Assembly: GCA_947568835.1 (NCBI GenBank)
Contig: OX387608.1
Span: 6,052,001 to 6,116,000 of the forward strand
Reading direction: 5' to 3'
DNA: 64,000 nucleotides
DNA from: Protonemura montana
Taxonomy: Eukaryota > Arthropoda > Insecta > Plecoptera > Nemouridae
The translations under genes were made by a program, and so were the position numbers. The notes under the pieces are model-generated. The model was not told the origin of the DNA, made no database searches, and saw nothing but the letters and a program-made list of their open reading frames with translations. Below are positions 11,634 to 22,520 of the stretch, in pieces. Each line of letters starts with the position of its first letter. The first letter of the stretch is position 1.

Positions 11634-11912
11634 ATGTCTGCGAAACCCCGGAACACAAGCAGCAAACCTAGTGTCCAAAGCTGGAAAAGCGATGGAAAAA
11701 CGAGACTCCGCAAGGGTAACAAAGCCAGTGGCGGTATGGAGCAGCCGTCCAACAGTGGCGCAGGTAAAATCGAAGATATGCCTGTCGACGTGCTAGAAAA
11801 AATCTTCCTGGGCTACCGCTCGTTTAAAAATCTGGAGATGGTGGGAAAATTTGGTGAACATTTCGAGAGAGCCAGCGAGAAATTGCTGCATTCAGGGTAT
11901 CTACGATTGGAG
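11634..11912 (+). CDS. F-box protein, exon 1 (FBXO28-like)
   Basis: First coding exon of a two-exon gene lying inside the 10.1-kb Mrtf intron on the opposite strand. The ATG at 11634 is preceded by an in-frame TAA at 11616-11618, so the start is well fixed. Residues 1-45 are Ser, Lys and Gly rich and probably disordered. Residues about 47-88 (KIEDMPVDVLEKIFLGYRSF and on) look like an F-box, which binds Skp1 in SCF ubiquitin ligases. The segment ending HSGYLRLE matches the layout of FBXO28, where the F-box is followed by a short helix and a long helical stretch. The donor is GAG|GTAAGC at 11912/11913, in phase 0. A short upstream ORF (11542-11796) overlaps this start in another frame and could dampen translation. 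F-box identity is from motif reading, not a profile search. Confidence 0.72.
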
Positions 11913-12123
11913 GTAAGCAACGAAATTACGGTCTGTACCTCCTAAGGAACCCGTACACAGATAAACCATACAGAAATACTTCCGTCTTATAGGGATGAGG
12001 GAAAAATCGGTGCTACAAGTTTGGAATTCCGTCAACCGAGTGCGTTAGCATTAGAATTAATTAGAATTAAAGGAAGAAGTTCTATTTTGTCGCGAATTCT
12101 TAAATCGTGGCTTTTTTCAACAG

Positions 12124-13380
12124 AGCGACCTTCTTTACGACATTACCAATTCTAGAAAAATGTTTTCCGCCACTCTAACAGCCGAAGAAGACAAAGACCA
12201 GCCCGCCACCAATCAAAAGATTCTCTGCAAAAGCATCTTCCAGCTAGAGACTTTATTCTCAACCTTTGCCCACGTGAAAGCAACCATATGGAGCTACACT
12301 AGCGCCGGGATCAGCTCACATTACGACGGCGAACTGCTGGACTATTTCGAACGAGCGAGAACTGCCGTTAAAAACGCCATTAACCGCCAACCGGTGACAA
12401 AACCAGCACCGGACAGACTCATCGGCAGGTGCCGTCAGTTGGCGGCAACGTTCATATGGACCTTCCTCTTAGAAGTCGAAGAGAAGACGCTGTCAGAAGA
12501 CGAGCGAAGGACAGTTGACATCTTAGGCGCCATAACACTACTCAACACTCTACTTTGCGCCAAAGATTCATACATTTCGCCAAGTGTATTAACACGCTAC
12601 AAAGACGAACAACTAGTCAACTTGACAGTAGATTTTTCACTACCTTACTGCTGGATGGGGTTTTTCGCTTCGAAAGAATACGCAAAGCAACCACTCGAAG
12701 AAAAAGCTGTGGACGCAATGCATGTACTTCGCCAACTCGTTTGGGTCAGCAATAGCGAGCACCACCTACACGAGTGGCAGGAAACGATGAAGCTCATCGA
12801 CTTGCCACTGCCGAAGATACCAAAGAGCTCTAGCCTCTTGCTCGGAGAGGGGGCGTACAGCAACGATGGCAACACAGGTCGGTGGTTCGCCAGCATCGAG
12901 TCTGACGATGAAAGAGTGTTTTACTTCGGGTTTCGATCCCGCGCCAAATACAGAACGAGCTCGACACGGTCGTACAATCAAAATTCTGAAGAGCGAATAC
13001 GACTTTTAGACAAAGTAGTGACAATCCCAAAAGATTACAAGGACGCCGTTTTAGACGTGAAACTTGTGATCACTTGCGAAGAGAAATTACTGCCTGAAAG
13101 TTTGTGCAGTAAAGCGATTGAGGATGAAAGGGCCTTGTATGTCGGTTCGGTGCCGGCGTTTGGTATGCGAATTGTGTCCCATGGAGATGGAGCGCGGACC
13201 AAACAGGTGTGCGAATTTCCCTTTTATGAGACACCGCGGCAGAAGGGTGACAAGCGGCTGCTGATTGGGGATCATGGATGGAGGTTGATGCAGGTCGGAG
13301 ACAGCGCAGATAAACATCGGATTTATGAAGCTGAGGGGAGAATCGCGTTAGAGACGTCTCCGAATTTGTATATACTTTGA
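12124..13380 (+). CDS. F-box protein, exon 2 (FBXO28-like, C-terminal part)
   Basis: Begins after acceptor TTTTTTCAACAG. The 211-bp intron (11913-12123) is phase 0, and the joined protein is 511 residues (93 + 418). The first 12 residues (SDLLYDITNSRK) precede the internal Met at 12160. Protein residues about 122-170 (NQKILCKSIFQLETLFSTFA, then a Tyr/Ser stretch and LLDYFERARTAV) resemble the helical region after the F-box of FBXO28. The C-terminal 200 residues are probably a mixed alpha/beta domain that I do not recognise. The frame ends at TGA 13378-13380, with AATAAA at 13404-13409, so this is a terminal exon. GC content is well above the surrounding intron, and the long unbroken frame with sensible codon use argues for an active gene. 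As a receptor its substrate is unknown. Alternative: a lineage-specific F-box duplicate unrelated to FBXO28 outside the N-terminal half. Confidence 0.8.
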   Translation, partial: SDLLYDITNSRKMFSATLTAEEDKDQPATNQKILCKSIFQLETLFSTFAHVKATIWSYTSAGISSHYDGELLDYFERARTAVKNAINRQPVTKPAPDRLIGRCRQLAATFIWTFLLEVEEKTLSEDERRTVDILGAITLLNTLLCAKDSYISPSVLTRYKDEQLVNLTVDFSLPYCWMGFFASKEYAKQPLEEKAVDAMHVLRQLVWVSNSEHHLHEWQETMKLIDLPLPKIPKSSSLLLGEGAYSNDGNTGRWFASIESDDERVFYFGFRSRAKYRTSSTRSYNQNSEERIRLLDKVVTIPKDYKDAVLDVKLVITCEEKLLPESLCSKAIEDERALYVGSVPAFGMRIVSHGDGARTKQVCEFPFYETPRQKGDKRLLIGDHGWRLMQVGDSADKHRIYEAEGRIALETSPNLYIL

Positions 13381-13403
13381 AGTTTACTATTTGTTTAACA
13401 ACT

Positions 13404-13409
13404 AATAAA
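13404..13409 (+). terminator. Polyadenylation signal of the F-box gene
   Basis: AATAAA lies 24 bases after the stop codon of the F-box gene. This is a short 3' UTR, but the hexamer is canonical and is the first after the stop. Confidence 0.6.
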
Positions 13410-13885
13410 TCGGATTATTCGGTTAATTCCGTATTTCTGGTATTGTTAAAATGTATGTATTGATTTGTACTGGAAGTGAGTGTCATAAGCATCGTTGAAA
13501 TTTGGAAAAAAGGAGATTTAAATGGGAAACAAGCCTACCAAACAACCTCCAAATAAAAGAGATCACGCTGAATTTGCCGTTGATTGAAAAAGGATTGGAA
13601 TTCGAAAAGTATTCCCGCATGAACAATCCTGTATTACAAATATTACGGTAATTATGAAAACGAACTGCATTTCTTGTGTACGCCAATTGAAGGATGTTGT
13701 TCATTCATCAAATCTCGATCGAGCCTTCCTCTACTCTACGATCAAACCTGCCGCCAAAACGCCGACAATCTTAATTTCGCACGTCGCACAAAAACGAACG
13801 TGCCCCAAACACCTCACGCACTCTCGACATGCGTGAGGCGTGACCACGTGCGCACGGCTAAACGTTGCTAGAGGGGGAAAGGAAG

Positions 13886-14094
13886 CCCCCCCCCCCACCC
13901 TCCCCGACCGACGAGCGGGGACATCATGTCCGGGGTAAAGATCCGTTCCGTACGCGATCAACAGGTCCTCGCGTCGACCGATCAGCTGGCAGGAAGTCGC
14001 GGACGCGGGCAGGTAGAAGTTCCGGTCGCGGCACCTTGCGCCGGCGCAGGAACGAGAGGATTGACTTGTTGATTGCCTCCTCCCCCCCCCCCCC
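13886..14094 (+). repeat. GC-rich patch bounded by poly-C runs
   Basis: C runs at 13886-13896 and 14082-14094 flank a roughly 200-bp GC-rich block rich in CG dinucleotides (TCGCGGACGCGGGC, TGCGCCGGCGC). No coding evidence. Confidence 0.6.
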
Positions 14095-14168
14095 TGCCAC
14101 TCTTAAGTCATGCAAAGGGATCAGCGAAGTAGTTTCTGTCGCAGGTGCACTATACCTATAGTGTCTTA

Positions 14169-14497
14169 CACATGACCAGTTCTGTTCGGGAGAGAGGTTG
14201 AAGGAATGAAAGTGAGTACAACAACTTCACCTGCCTTGCTTATCAACCTCTTGAAAGCATGGATTTGTGGAAGAATCCTGTTGTTCGCGTTGTACCGTCC
14301 TTTGGAAGGGTCCTTAAGCCAGTGGTCCCGTCGGTGCTTTTCAACAGGAGTAGGCTACGTGCCGGCACCAGAATTCCTTTCCTCCCTTCTTCGCTAAGTA
14401 AGGTTTATCATCATCCTCTTTATCACCCACACAAAGTAACACAGACCCCGTTATCAAACCAATGCGTCGTTAAACACAACAAATCAATCAATGACCA
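14169..14497 (+). mobile_element. 5S-derived SINE, family A, copy 2 (head truncated)
   Basis: Starts ACATGACCAGTTCTGTTCGG, has the shared core GGATTTGTGGAAGAATCCTG and ends GTTAAACACAACAAATCAAT. The 5S-like head is missing. Confidence 0.7.
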
Positions 14498-15439
14498 CTT
14501 GTAAACGGGCGAAAACACAGCATTTTGACAAAATGAACTAATAGCGATATTTTGTTTAAACTTTTTTCATGACTGCAAAAGCCGCTGGTGACAACGTCGA
14601 GTCCTACCGCCACTGGACGTGGCCGTCAACCGACTAGACGGGGGCGTTTGACAAGAACGCCGAGAGCAAATCATTCACCTCCGACTAATCGCGAGCGTTG
14701 AATCACAAAATCGCGGGTCCACGCTTTGTTGTTGATGGCAGCAGCTACATGCAATTATATCTTACTCATTTTACTTTTTCATCGGCTGATTAATATCGTT
14801 TCTGCGTAAAAGTCTGGGTCACGTTAGATCTAGTGTAAGCTTTTATTTAGAAATGATGGATATTTAAATGAATGAAACGCAGCGACGCCCAAAAGGGAGT
14901 AGCAGTAATCGATTTCACAGTGTCTACCTACGCGAGGAAAACTATTTTTCGAAACTGACCGACCGTTTGAAAGCATGAAGCTAGGATGTTGCGTTTGATG
15001 ATGCTATGATCAATTGGGACCTGGAAACAATCTTAGTTTAAACGTCAGGTTGAGAAAAAGACTGCACGATTTTTAGAAATTATCATCCATCCAGAGATTT
15101 TTAGATGAATTGTTGCTTAACTCGTACGCAGGTTGTATCTTTGAGGTGCTACATCGACATATATGCCAGGGTCAGTCATATCCTTGTGATATTCTGTGAT
15201 CTTTCAATCAGCACTCAAATAAATGCATACAGCTATATTTTTCATTTAATTTTATAAATTATAATTGGATCAGAAGGGAAAATCTTAACCTTTTCCCATT
15301 TGTCAACGCTGACAAAATTGGTTACATTATTATAAAGTTGGTTGAAAAATATTATTTTATTCATGTAAATGTAAAGAACAACTTTGAGGTCTGCGGAGTC
15401 GGAGATGATTTTTCAAGAAATCACCAATCTGAATTGATC

Positions 15440-15500
15440 CTTTATGATGGTTTTTAGACTCATGTCTTCTTGAGTTGATCTTGAGTCTACTTTGAATTGA
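15440..15500 (-). mobile_element. Fold-back family E fragment
   Basis: The minus strand has GACATGAGTCTAAAAACCAT, the outer block of family E. Confidence 0.45.
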
Positions 15501-15583
15501 TACCCTGAATCCGTGTTTGCCCCACAAGAAACCCAGTTTTGAAGTGGCAGGTTTCTGCCATCAAGGCACTGATTTGTACTTAC

Positions 15584-15767
15584 ATTCCTTGTTCTTGTCC
15601 ATGACTTTGAGCGGTGGTGCGGTGCTTGGTGCTTGCTGGCTGCTGTCCGGCTCAGTCTTCGGCAGCGCTAGGCTGTGGCTGGGCTGGGTACTACGCCCCG
15701 GCCCGTCGGTGTTATTAGGGAAGTTGCCACCATCGGCCATCCCCGGCACGCGGGCAACGTTGTAGTC
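15584..15767 (-). CDS. Mrtf: Mrtf exon immediately N-terminal to RPEL1
   Basis: A 184-nt exon bounded by the acceptor GTTTACAG and the donor GAAT|GTAAGT. It starts in phase 0 and ends in phase 1, joining exactly to the RPEL1 exon 10.1 kb downstream: the split codon reads Ser, giving MDKNKES followed by LKVKLMLRRP. The encoded segment starts DYNVARVPGMADGGNFPNN, is rich in Pro, Ser and Gln in the middle, and ends with PPLKVMDKNKE. The acidic/basic lead-in to RPEL1 fits family architecture. The Pro/Ser part looks disordered. Four of the next five introns are also phase 1, so this junction has the same phase as its neighbours. The frame is open throughout and GC content is clearly higher than the flanking intron. 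Confidence 0.82.
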
Positions 15768-17599
15768 CTGTAAACACAAGCAATTCAATCAAATTTAGTA
15801 TGATTGGTGTTTAAATTGCTAAAATCAACGTTCCTTTCCCTGCGAGCCACAGTTATAGGAAAGAACACAGATATTGGGAGTTCTTTCGAGTTCTAGAAAT
15901 CCGCCGCTAGAGCGCGCTATTGTGCGTGAATGAAAAAAAGCTTTGACAGAGAAAAATGTTGTGAGTGCGAGTGAGACAAGACTAAATTGGAAACAACGCC
16001 ATCCATCGGACGAGTTCTAAATTATTTTATTTTGTACGCGAGGGGGGCGTAATAGAGCTTTGCGGAGTTTCCTAAGGTATTCTAATTTTAACTCAGAATC
16101 TGTGTAAGTTATTTCTGTGATTGATAGCTATTTGCTTTGCTTCGGAATGTACATCCGATGCGAAGGGAGAACAACACAAGGAATTGGGCAACGCAGTTCG
16201 TTTTTGCGGCCATGTTGGATCTCTTTGGTAGGTTAACTAATTGATCCACGTTGATCATAGATCATTGACATCGGAGAGGCTAAGAGCAAGGTGAGTGAAT
16301 TGTCAACAAATACTAGGACCCCTACAATCCTCCCGAAGAGAACTGGCCCCCTGACACAATTTTCAAGATAATACAGCGTGCTGGCACCTTGGTTACCCTG
16401 TTCTCTTCTAGGCTCGGTGAGATACCTCATCGTCCACATCGCTTTAAGCGATTACACATCGTGCCCTTTACCACCAGAATGGAACTATAATCATCATTCC
16501 AAACAACATTAGGCCAGAAACAAGAAAGTTGGGTTATGTGAATCCACCTTGATGTTACTTCTTTTGATCACTTCTCCCGCTCAGAACTTAGCCCACCCAA
16601 CAACTGGAATCCGAAATCAGTAAAAAGATCCACAGATTTAAAAGGTTGCAAACAATCATTATAAAGCATACCTATGTCTTGACCTTAAATCAGAGCCACG
16701 GTTAGATCGGGCAGCGGTAATAAGTGAAATCAAGCGAAGTTGCCCGTTCCCTGCTGCAGGCAAAGTCGTGATCGATTGTGTTTTGGATGCATTTATCGAA
16801 TGCACCGATCAAACAGCCGCCTCGGTGATTGTTATGGGCTAGCCGAGGAGGGGTCGTGAACCTGCGTTTCTGTGCCGTGGATCGGAACGGATTGTTCACA
16901 CGGATCGGATCTGTGTGTGGATGCCGAGCGAATCGTAAATGCTTCCGAGGTACAGTGGAAATCTGGGAGGCGTTTGATTGATTGATTGATTGATTGATTG
17001 GTTTGTGGTGTTTAAGGTGGTAATAAGAGTGAGTGGGTCATGATAATTGACCGTAACCTAGTCTTCCCCGATGCCGGTAGCCAAATAATACTGTCCTGTA
17101 CAACGAGACCATCCTTCCGAAGGACGATACAACGCGAAAAACAGTATTCCTTTACAAATCTATGCTGTCAAGAAATTGATAAGCAAGTCGAGTGAAGTTG
17201 TTGTACTAACTTAAATCTCGCCAAACTCTCTCCCGAACAGAACTATTCATAAGTACGGCGATCACCCATCCAATACCTGACTCAGTACCTCGCGATACAT
17301 TTTTAATTTATCGATTTAGGATTAAAAAAAGGTGGTAAATTAGACAAATATTTATTCACGCTCTTGCCGATGTGCTATCTATAAATGTGCTTACAAAAAT
17401 TATCGGAAAAACTATGGAAATTTGATTTATATTAGATGAAATTGACATAATTTCATGGGCAATTATATGAAAAACCTAAATGAAAATTGCTTTCATCATA
17501 AGCTTTCAAATGAAATGTATCCCTTGAAAACTGCATGTTTTGAAGGCAATATAAGAGGTGTTCTTATCATTATATTGTGATAAGAAAATAGGGTCTTAC
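15768..17599 (-). other. Mrtf intron (1.8 kb) between the two upstream exons
   Basis: Contains one 5S-derived SINE with an (ATTG)n tail. The rest is unique AT-rich sequence with no supported gene. Confidence 0.6.
16975..17305 (-). mobile_element. 5S-derived SINE, family A, copy 3
   Basis: The tail is a clean ATTG microsatellite at 16975-17001 next to TTTGTGGTGTTTAA. The head at 17255-17300 reads, on the minus strand, GGTATTGGATGGGTGATCGCC, like the 3' half of 5S rRNA. Confidence 0.68.
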
Positions 17600-17700
17600 T
17601 TTGAACCACTCTGGGTAAATGGCTACTATGGTGTCGAGCAGATCCTGGTCCAGCTGGATCCTCCAGAAAAGGTTTCCGCTGTCCACACGGTGTCCAGACT
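17600..17700 (-). CDS. Mrtf: Mrtf upstream coding exon (N-terminal segment)
   Basis: This is the most upstream exon of the Mrtf chain I can support. The acceptor is TTTCAG at 17701-17706 and the donor is AAA|GTAAGA at 17600/17599. It needs two bases from an upstream exon (phase 1) and ends in phase 0, which matches the phase-0 start of the exon at 15584-15767. It encodes 33 full codons rich in aromatic, acidic and hydrophobic residues, including the stretches SGNLFWRIQLDQDLL and AIYPEWFK. This segment is N-terminal to the RPEL region and does not match a domain I know. A conserved insect-type Mrtf N-terminus is the likely identity, inferred from splicing phase and position only. No ATG is present, so at least one more 5' exon ending in phase 1 must lie above 17,700. 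Alternative: an exon of another minus-strand gene ending here, which I consider less likely. Confidence 0.6.
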
Positions 17701-18004
17701 CTGAAACCGAACGAGCGGAGAAATATATCAGCAAGATTACGATTGTAATCACAGCGTCTCATGATAGTGCTCGCTCTCTCTTATCTGCACGGGACATTGG
17801 ATGACATAGAGTTGACGGAGATAGCTGCGGTTATAAATAAACTTCGGTAAAGGCGAGGATCTGCGAGCGGTCGTGAGATTATTTTGCATTTGTGTTATGT
17901 TTATTTTAAGTGCATTTTTGTAAATTTTTGTGTATTTTGTGACGGTGAATCGTGAAACGCGTTGCAAACGTGCATTTTACGCTATAACTGCTATAGATTA
18001 CCAT

Positions 18005-18215
18005 AAAAAAATCCTATCATATCGTGACTTTTCAATTCAGTCGCAAAACTGCACTCAGATTCACAAAAAGTCTCAAATTTCTATGAATTTTTCATTTAGT
18101 GACAGAACTGCTAATCACAAAAGTCCCGTATTTTTGTGAATTTTTCAAATTTGTGACAAAATCACAATTTAATATACCAAAAAAATCACATTTCTGTGAA
18201 AATTGTGACATTTCT
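18005..18215 (+). repeat. Degenerate ~54-bp tandem repeat
   Basis: Three to four units with CACAAAAAGTC or CACAAAAGTC, TGTGAATTTTTCA and GTGACA cues, spaced about 54 bp (for example 18062 and 18116). Confidence 0.5.
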
Positions 18216-18439
18216 ACTGTCTGTGGCCAAATCGGCAAGTAAACACACGCTTTTCGCTTTATGATTTACTCTTTAAGCACGTTGCTGCATATGTAATTCT
18301 AAAACTTACAATGAGAGACAAGAAAACGAGAACAAGAAACTGTAAGTGCATAGCTCGACGCCATCTAAATTGGTGAATGAGAAATATACACGAGTTTCAC
18401 ATGATTTTAGCCGACGTGTGGATTGTGTACTATATCGTA

Positions 18440-18560
18440 TTATTGGTGGACAGCGGCCAAGACGTTGCCGACGCCGACGTCGGTGACGGGATCAATGGCG
18501 TCGCGCCAGATCGGTGCAGGGCGCCGTTCGTTACGTCATAGCGTCTAGATTTTGACTGAA
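18440..18560. promoter_or_regulatory. GC-rich patch with CRE-like sites
   Basis: Contains GCCGACGTCGGTGACGG, GGCGTCGCGCC and TTACGTCATAGCG. The TACGTCA and GACGTC cores resemble CRE/ATF sites. Promoter function is inference only. Confidence 0.3.
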
Positions 18561-20251
18561 GTGTGTAGGAGCGACAGGCAGACATGCCAACTTAGCTAAG
18601 GTCGTAATTGTGATTTGGTTGAAGTTGAAAAAAAAACTTTGTATCACCGTATGTCGATTAATTATTGATGGATGGTGTATGGTGAATGAGAAATAACAGT
18701 TTGGTAATTTTTTTAAATTAACTGTCGTTTTTTATCTTAGAATATCCCTACAAAACAAGGTAATTATTAACTCACAATCACATGTATAGGACCAGACGCT
18801 GAGTAAATTGCCCAAAAAGGTGAAAAAAAATCAAAATTACTCAAAATTAAAGCGTAGCTTGCATCCAATTACAATCACTATACATCATGTGCACAATGAT
18901 TTTCAGCTAAGCGAGTCATGATTTAGCAAAATGCATGAACTTGCATTCAGCCATTCGTGCATCGTGAATTGCAATACAGCAGAGTCAGTGCCAAATCTTT
19001 TCGCCATCATTCATTGACCGATAGAAGATCCGTAATCACATTTTCGCAGCTTGCATAGTCTAACCGAAACGCAATTAGTCCAACATCTTGTAGGTAGGTG
19101 GTTTGAAAACCGTGCCCGAAGGACGACTGTGAGATATTTCTGAACGCACATCTAAACCGTAGTATACATCCATTGTCTGCCTTCCTTCTGCTCTTGTCCG
19201 ATGTTGATTATGTAAAATCTTGAGCGTGGTGAGATCGACACATTTTTGTGACTGGAATCTATAATGGCGATGGAGTAAACAAGTCGACGCCAACGCAAAT
19301 TATTTCAGCTCCAGAACGATTTATTTATGATTTACTTATTGACACATTTCGAGGTCTCTTAGCTGTCTCGGTTGATATACTAGTAAAGTACTCAATCATC
19401 TAATCAAAGTAATTAGATTGTCTCCGTTTGATTATGGAGTATAAGGTTCTTTCACAGATTAAACTTATTTTCCTTTTTGTTCAAGGTCTTCTGACAAAAG
19501 ATGCTCAAACAAAACAGCAAATGTATTTATGACCCCGGATGATTGCAAATGTGCAAGTTTCTATTCTCACATTGCAAGCACAAAGGCAAGGATCTGGATT
19601 ATTATTTCCCATATCAAGTCCGGGCTTTGTTCGAGATAAACAAGATGTAAAGGAAATGCATTAATTAATTGATTAATTAATCTGTGTGGGCGATAAAACG
19701 ATTGCCGATGGCGGAAGGTATACAACACATAAAGGATCAGCAATGTCATGCATTAGGATCGAAGGAAGGAGAAGGAAAGTGGTATGATTAAGACATTTTA
19801 GAATAATCTATCGATTACTAAATTATTGGGCAAGCTTATATGGTTTCTATGGTATTCTATGGTTTCTTCAAACCAAAAAAAAATAAATCCGAGCATTTTA
19901 GGGTGCACTAGCACCTAAAGATGACGTTTTGAAAATTGTTTATTTATTTGAAGGAAAAGCTTTCCCGTAGTACATTCAAACCATCGACCTCGGTCCATTT
20001 TTAACGGTAATTTTACTTGTATTTATTTGCTCAGAGTTCTGGAGATGCAACATCGTGCAGATGGCTTCTGGTTTCGAGGACATGGTCACAAGCAGAAGAA
20101 GGGGTAAGAGATATGGGATTTGAAGCAATCAGCACCCAAACTGCACCGTGGGCTAAGAAATTGTGCATTTGTTTTCATAATACCATTTAACCACCTTATA
20201 TACAAAGCAATTGGCAAAAATTAAAAAATTATAATAATAGTTGACCATTTG

Positions 20252-20319
20252 GTAGAGTAGTTCTTTGGCCACTTCGTGAACATTTGAATGTTTACGAAGT
20301 AGCCAAAGAACTACTCTAC
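20252..20319 (+). repeat. 68-nt near-perfect hairpin
   Basis: The two arms of about 33 nt (GTAGAGTAGTTCTTTGGC on the left, its complement on the right) differ at two inner positions and meet with almost no loop. It is a fold-back repeat; the loop is too small for a usual miRNA precursor. Confidence 0.75.
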
Positions 20320-20384
20320 ATGTAATTATTTTTATGGTCAAATACACTGATGTCCCCACAAAAATATCTAGTTTTCTTTTGGTA

Positions 20385-20445
20385 AGGGCAACAGCCGCCA
20401 AAGGGGCGAGTCCGGGATTCAATTCCCCGATGGTGTACAAAGTTT
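20385..20445 (+). mobile_element. tRNA-like box B region
   Basis: CCGGGATTCAATTCCCCG forms a T-arm-like hairpin with a box B match. No full tRNA fold could be assigned. Confidence 0.35.
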
Positions 20446-22194
20446 TGTAAGTGTAGTAGTGTTCATCAAAAAAATCTACCTCAGCGTCATCCTTTATCTC
20501 TACCCCAAGGCATAAGTCGACGTTTAGGCCAGGTTTAGCAACAGAAAGGGAAGACCACTTTTAATTCAAATTTGAAAATACAGTGTGGTTAAATTAAAGT
20601 ATAAAACGCACTACAATCTTAGTGTGACCCTTGACCATACCTTTTGCATACAAAACCCCAAATTGAAGTCACAAATTGGTCGCCATTAGCTCAGTGGCAA
20701 AACTGTTCTGACTCAAGGCTTCATATTTGTCCAAGCGAACAACTAATCTTCGAAGACGTTTAGCATCAAGGAAATGATTCAGAAAATCAAAATCGTGTTG
20801 ATCATCTCGAGCATCACAAGGAGTCAGCTGCGCTGAGCGTGGGTTTTAGGGCCGCGAGGCGCAGCGCGGCTGGCGCCATGGTCAGCGCGCAGTCGCCTGC
20901 TCAATCGAAATGCGCAGCAGGAGATCGAGATGCTGGCGTCGACAGGCGCACAGCCGAGAGATGGTGACCAAACTGTCAGTGATTTGAGGTCATGCGGGTG
21001 ATTCAACAGCTTGTTCACGAAGTTTTTTTACAACTTTATTTACTACTTTTGTACTCAGTTTTATAAGAGACTTTACTTTTTCGGCCGAGGAGCCACCAGT
21101 CGTTTAGGGGTGACAGACGTGCAAAGTGAAAACACGAAAAACCACTCCGTACTTTAAAGATGTTGTTGTGCCAAGACGTTTCGTTTTCGAAGCTTTTATA
21201 AGAATGTTTATTGCAATTATAGCAATTATGGGAATTATTTTGCCCCTGAAATCTCTGGGGGCAGTCTTTGTGCTGGTATCTTCTCTCACGGGCTTATAGA
21301 CTAGGCGCGTAAATTTTGTAAATGTCCAGTGTCCCATGCATATGGCAAGGAGATCTCTGTCAAATTTCGAAAAACCGGTCGGTATATCTGTCATCTGACA
21401 ACGGAATGGATAATATTTTCGTGGCATGCGGCACCAAGCAATAAAATACAGTAATATTGAAAGAGAAGTTACTCCAAAATTTTAACGAAAACAACTTGTG
21501 GAACAAAACATGAACAGATTTGAAAGCCTTCTAGGGATAGAATTTGAATGCGGTTCAACCGACTAAAAATGATAACACGATACAATTTGATAAAACAACA
21601 ACCATCACAAAAAGAACCCAGAGACCGCAGCAAGACCACGACCGCCTTTCCGTTTCGAAAACACTTTAAAAAACCACAACCTATAGCCGCTGCGCGAACA
21701 CATTAACGCTCCCACATTTTCATCACACACTGGAAACCAGCTGAGAATAAGAGAAAGTGAAAAATCAGGGAGTATCCTGACTCCTCTGACTAATTAACGA
21801 TTCCGATCGGCAGGTCGTTTCCTCTCGCTGAGGCCTAGAGTGTGTGTGTTGGTGGTGACGCGTGGGTCGCACGGGAGTGCCGCGGGCCGCCGCGGTCGAC
21901 AAGGTCAAAACGGCCCCGACCGGTGTCTTGAGTGGGCAGACTTTGCGGACGACAGCCAACGTTGCCCTTCCTCTAAGCGAGCTTGGTTTCGCGTAGGTGG
22001 CCCACTTGGCAATGGGAGCCAGGAAGAAAATTGCGAGTTGTTTTTCATAAGATGTCTGGTGGCATAATGTTTTATTTAGAAAATTACTTTTGAAAGCGGG
22101 TTCGTTTTTTATTTTTGCTGTGAACGACCGATGCCACGTTATAGGGGTAGTTAATTTCAATCAAAACAATTACGGAAACTAATAAACATAAAGC

Positions 22195-22520
22195 TTTAAT
22201 TAGTTATGTTTAGCGATGCACTGTTTTTACAACTGGCCATTTGGCACTGGTATAACGGCGTCGGTGAATGCGTGGGTGATTATGGTGAACCTAACCTAGC
22301 CTAGCAGGAAGAGAAATCCGGTGTTAACACGCATCCTTCTTCTCTTGAAGAGCTTCAAGGGGTCCACCGGCTTAGCATCACTTCCGAAGTGCGATACAAC
22401 TCGAACAGCAGGATTCCTCCACAAATCCATGCTGTTGAGAGGTTGATAAGCAAGGCGAGTGAAGTTGCACTAACTTTCTTTCCTCCAACGTTTAAAACTC
22501 GTCTAATCTTGTCAGATTTC
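22195..22520 (-). mobile_element. 5S-derived SINE, family A, copy 4
   Basis: Shares GCGATGCACTGTTTTTACAA, CACCGGCTTAGCATCACTTC and CAGGATTCCTCCACAAATCC with the other copies. The head is not clearly retained. Confidence 0.62.

Larger units (their letters stand above)
13381..15583. other. Mrtf intron between the F-box gene and the upstream Mrtf exon
   Basis: Contains a GC-rich island (13.79-14.12 kb) with runs of 11 and 13 C, a 5S-derived SINE and a family-E fragment. No further coding exon is supported. Confidence 0.6.

Noticed and set aside
21765-22160. 131-codon minus-strand frame
   Set aside because: Composition-driven frame in a GC-rich patch; no domain and no usable splice pattern towards Mrtf.
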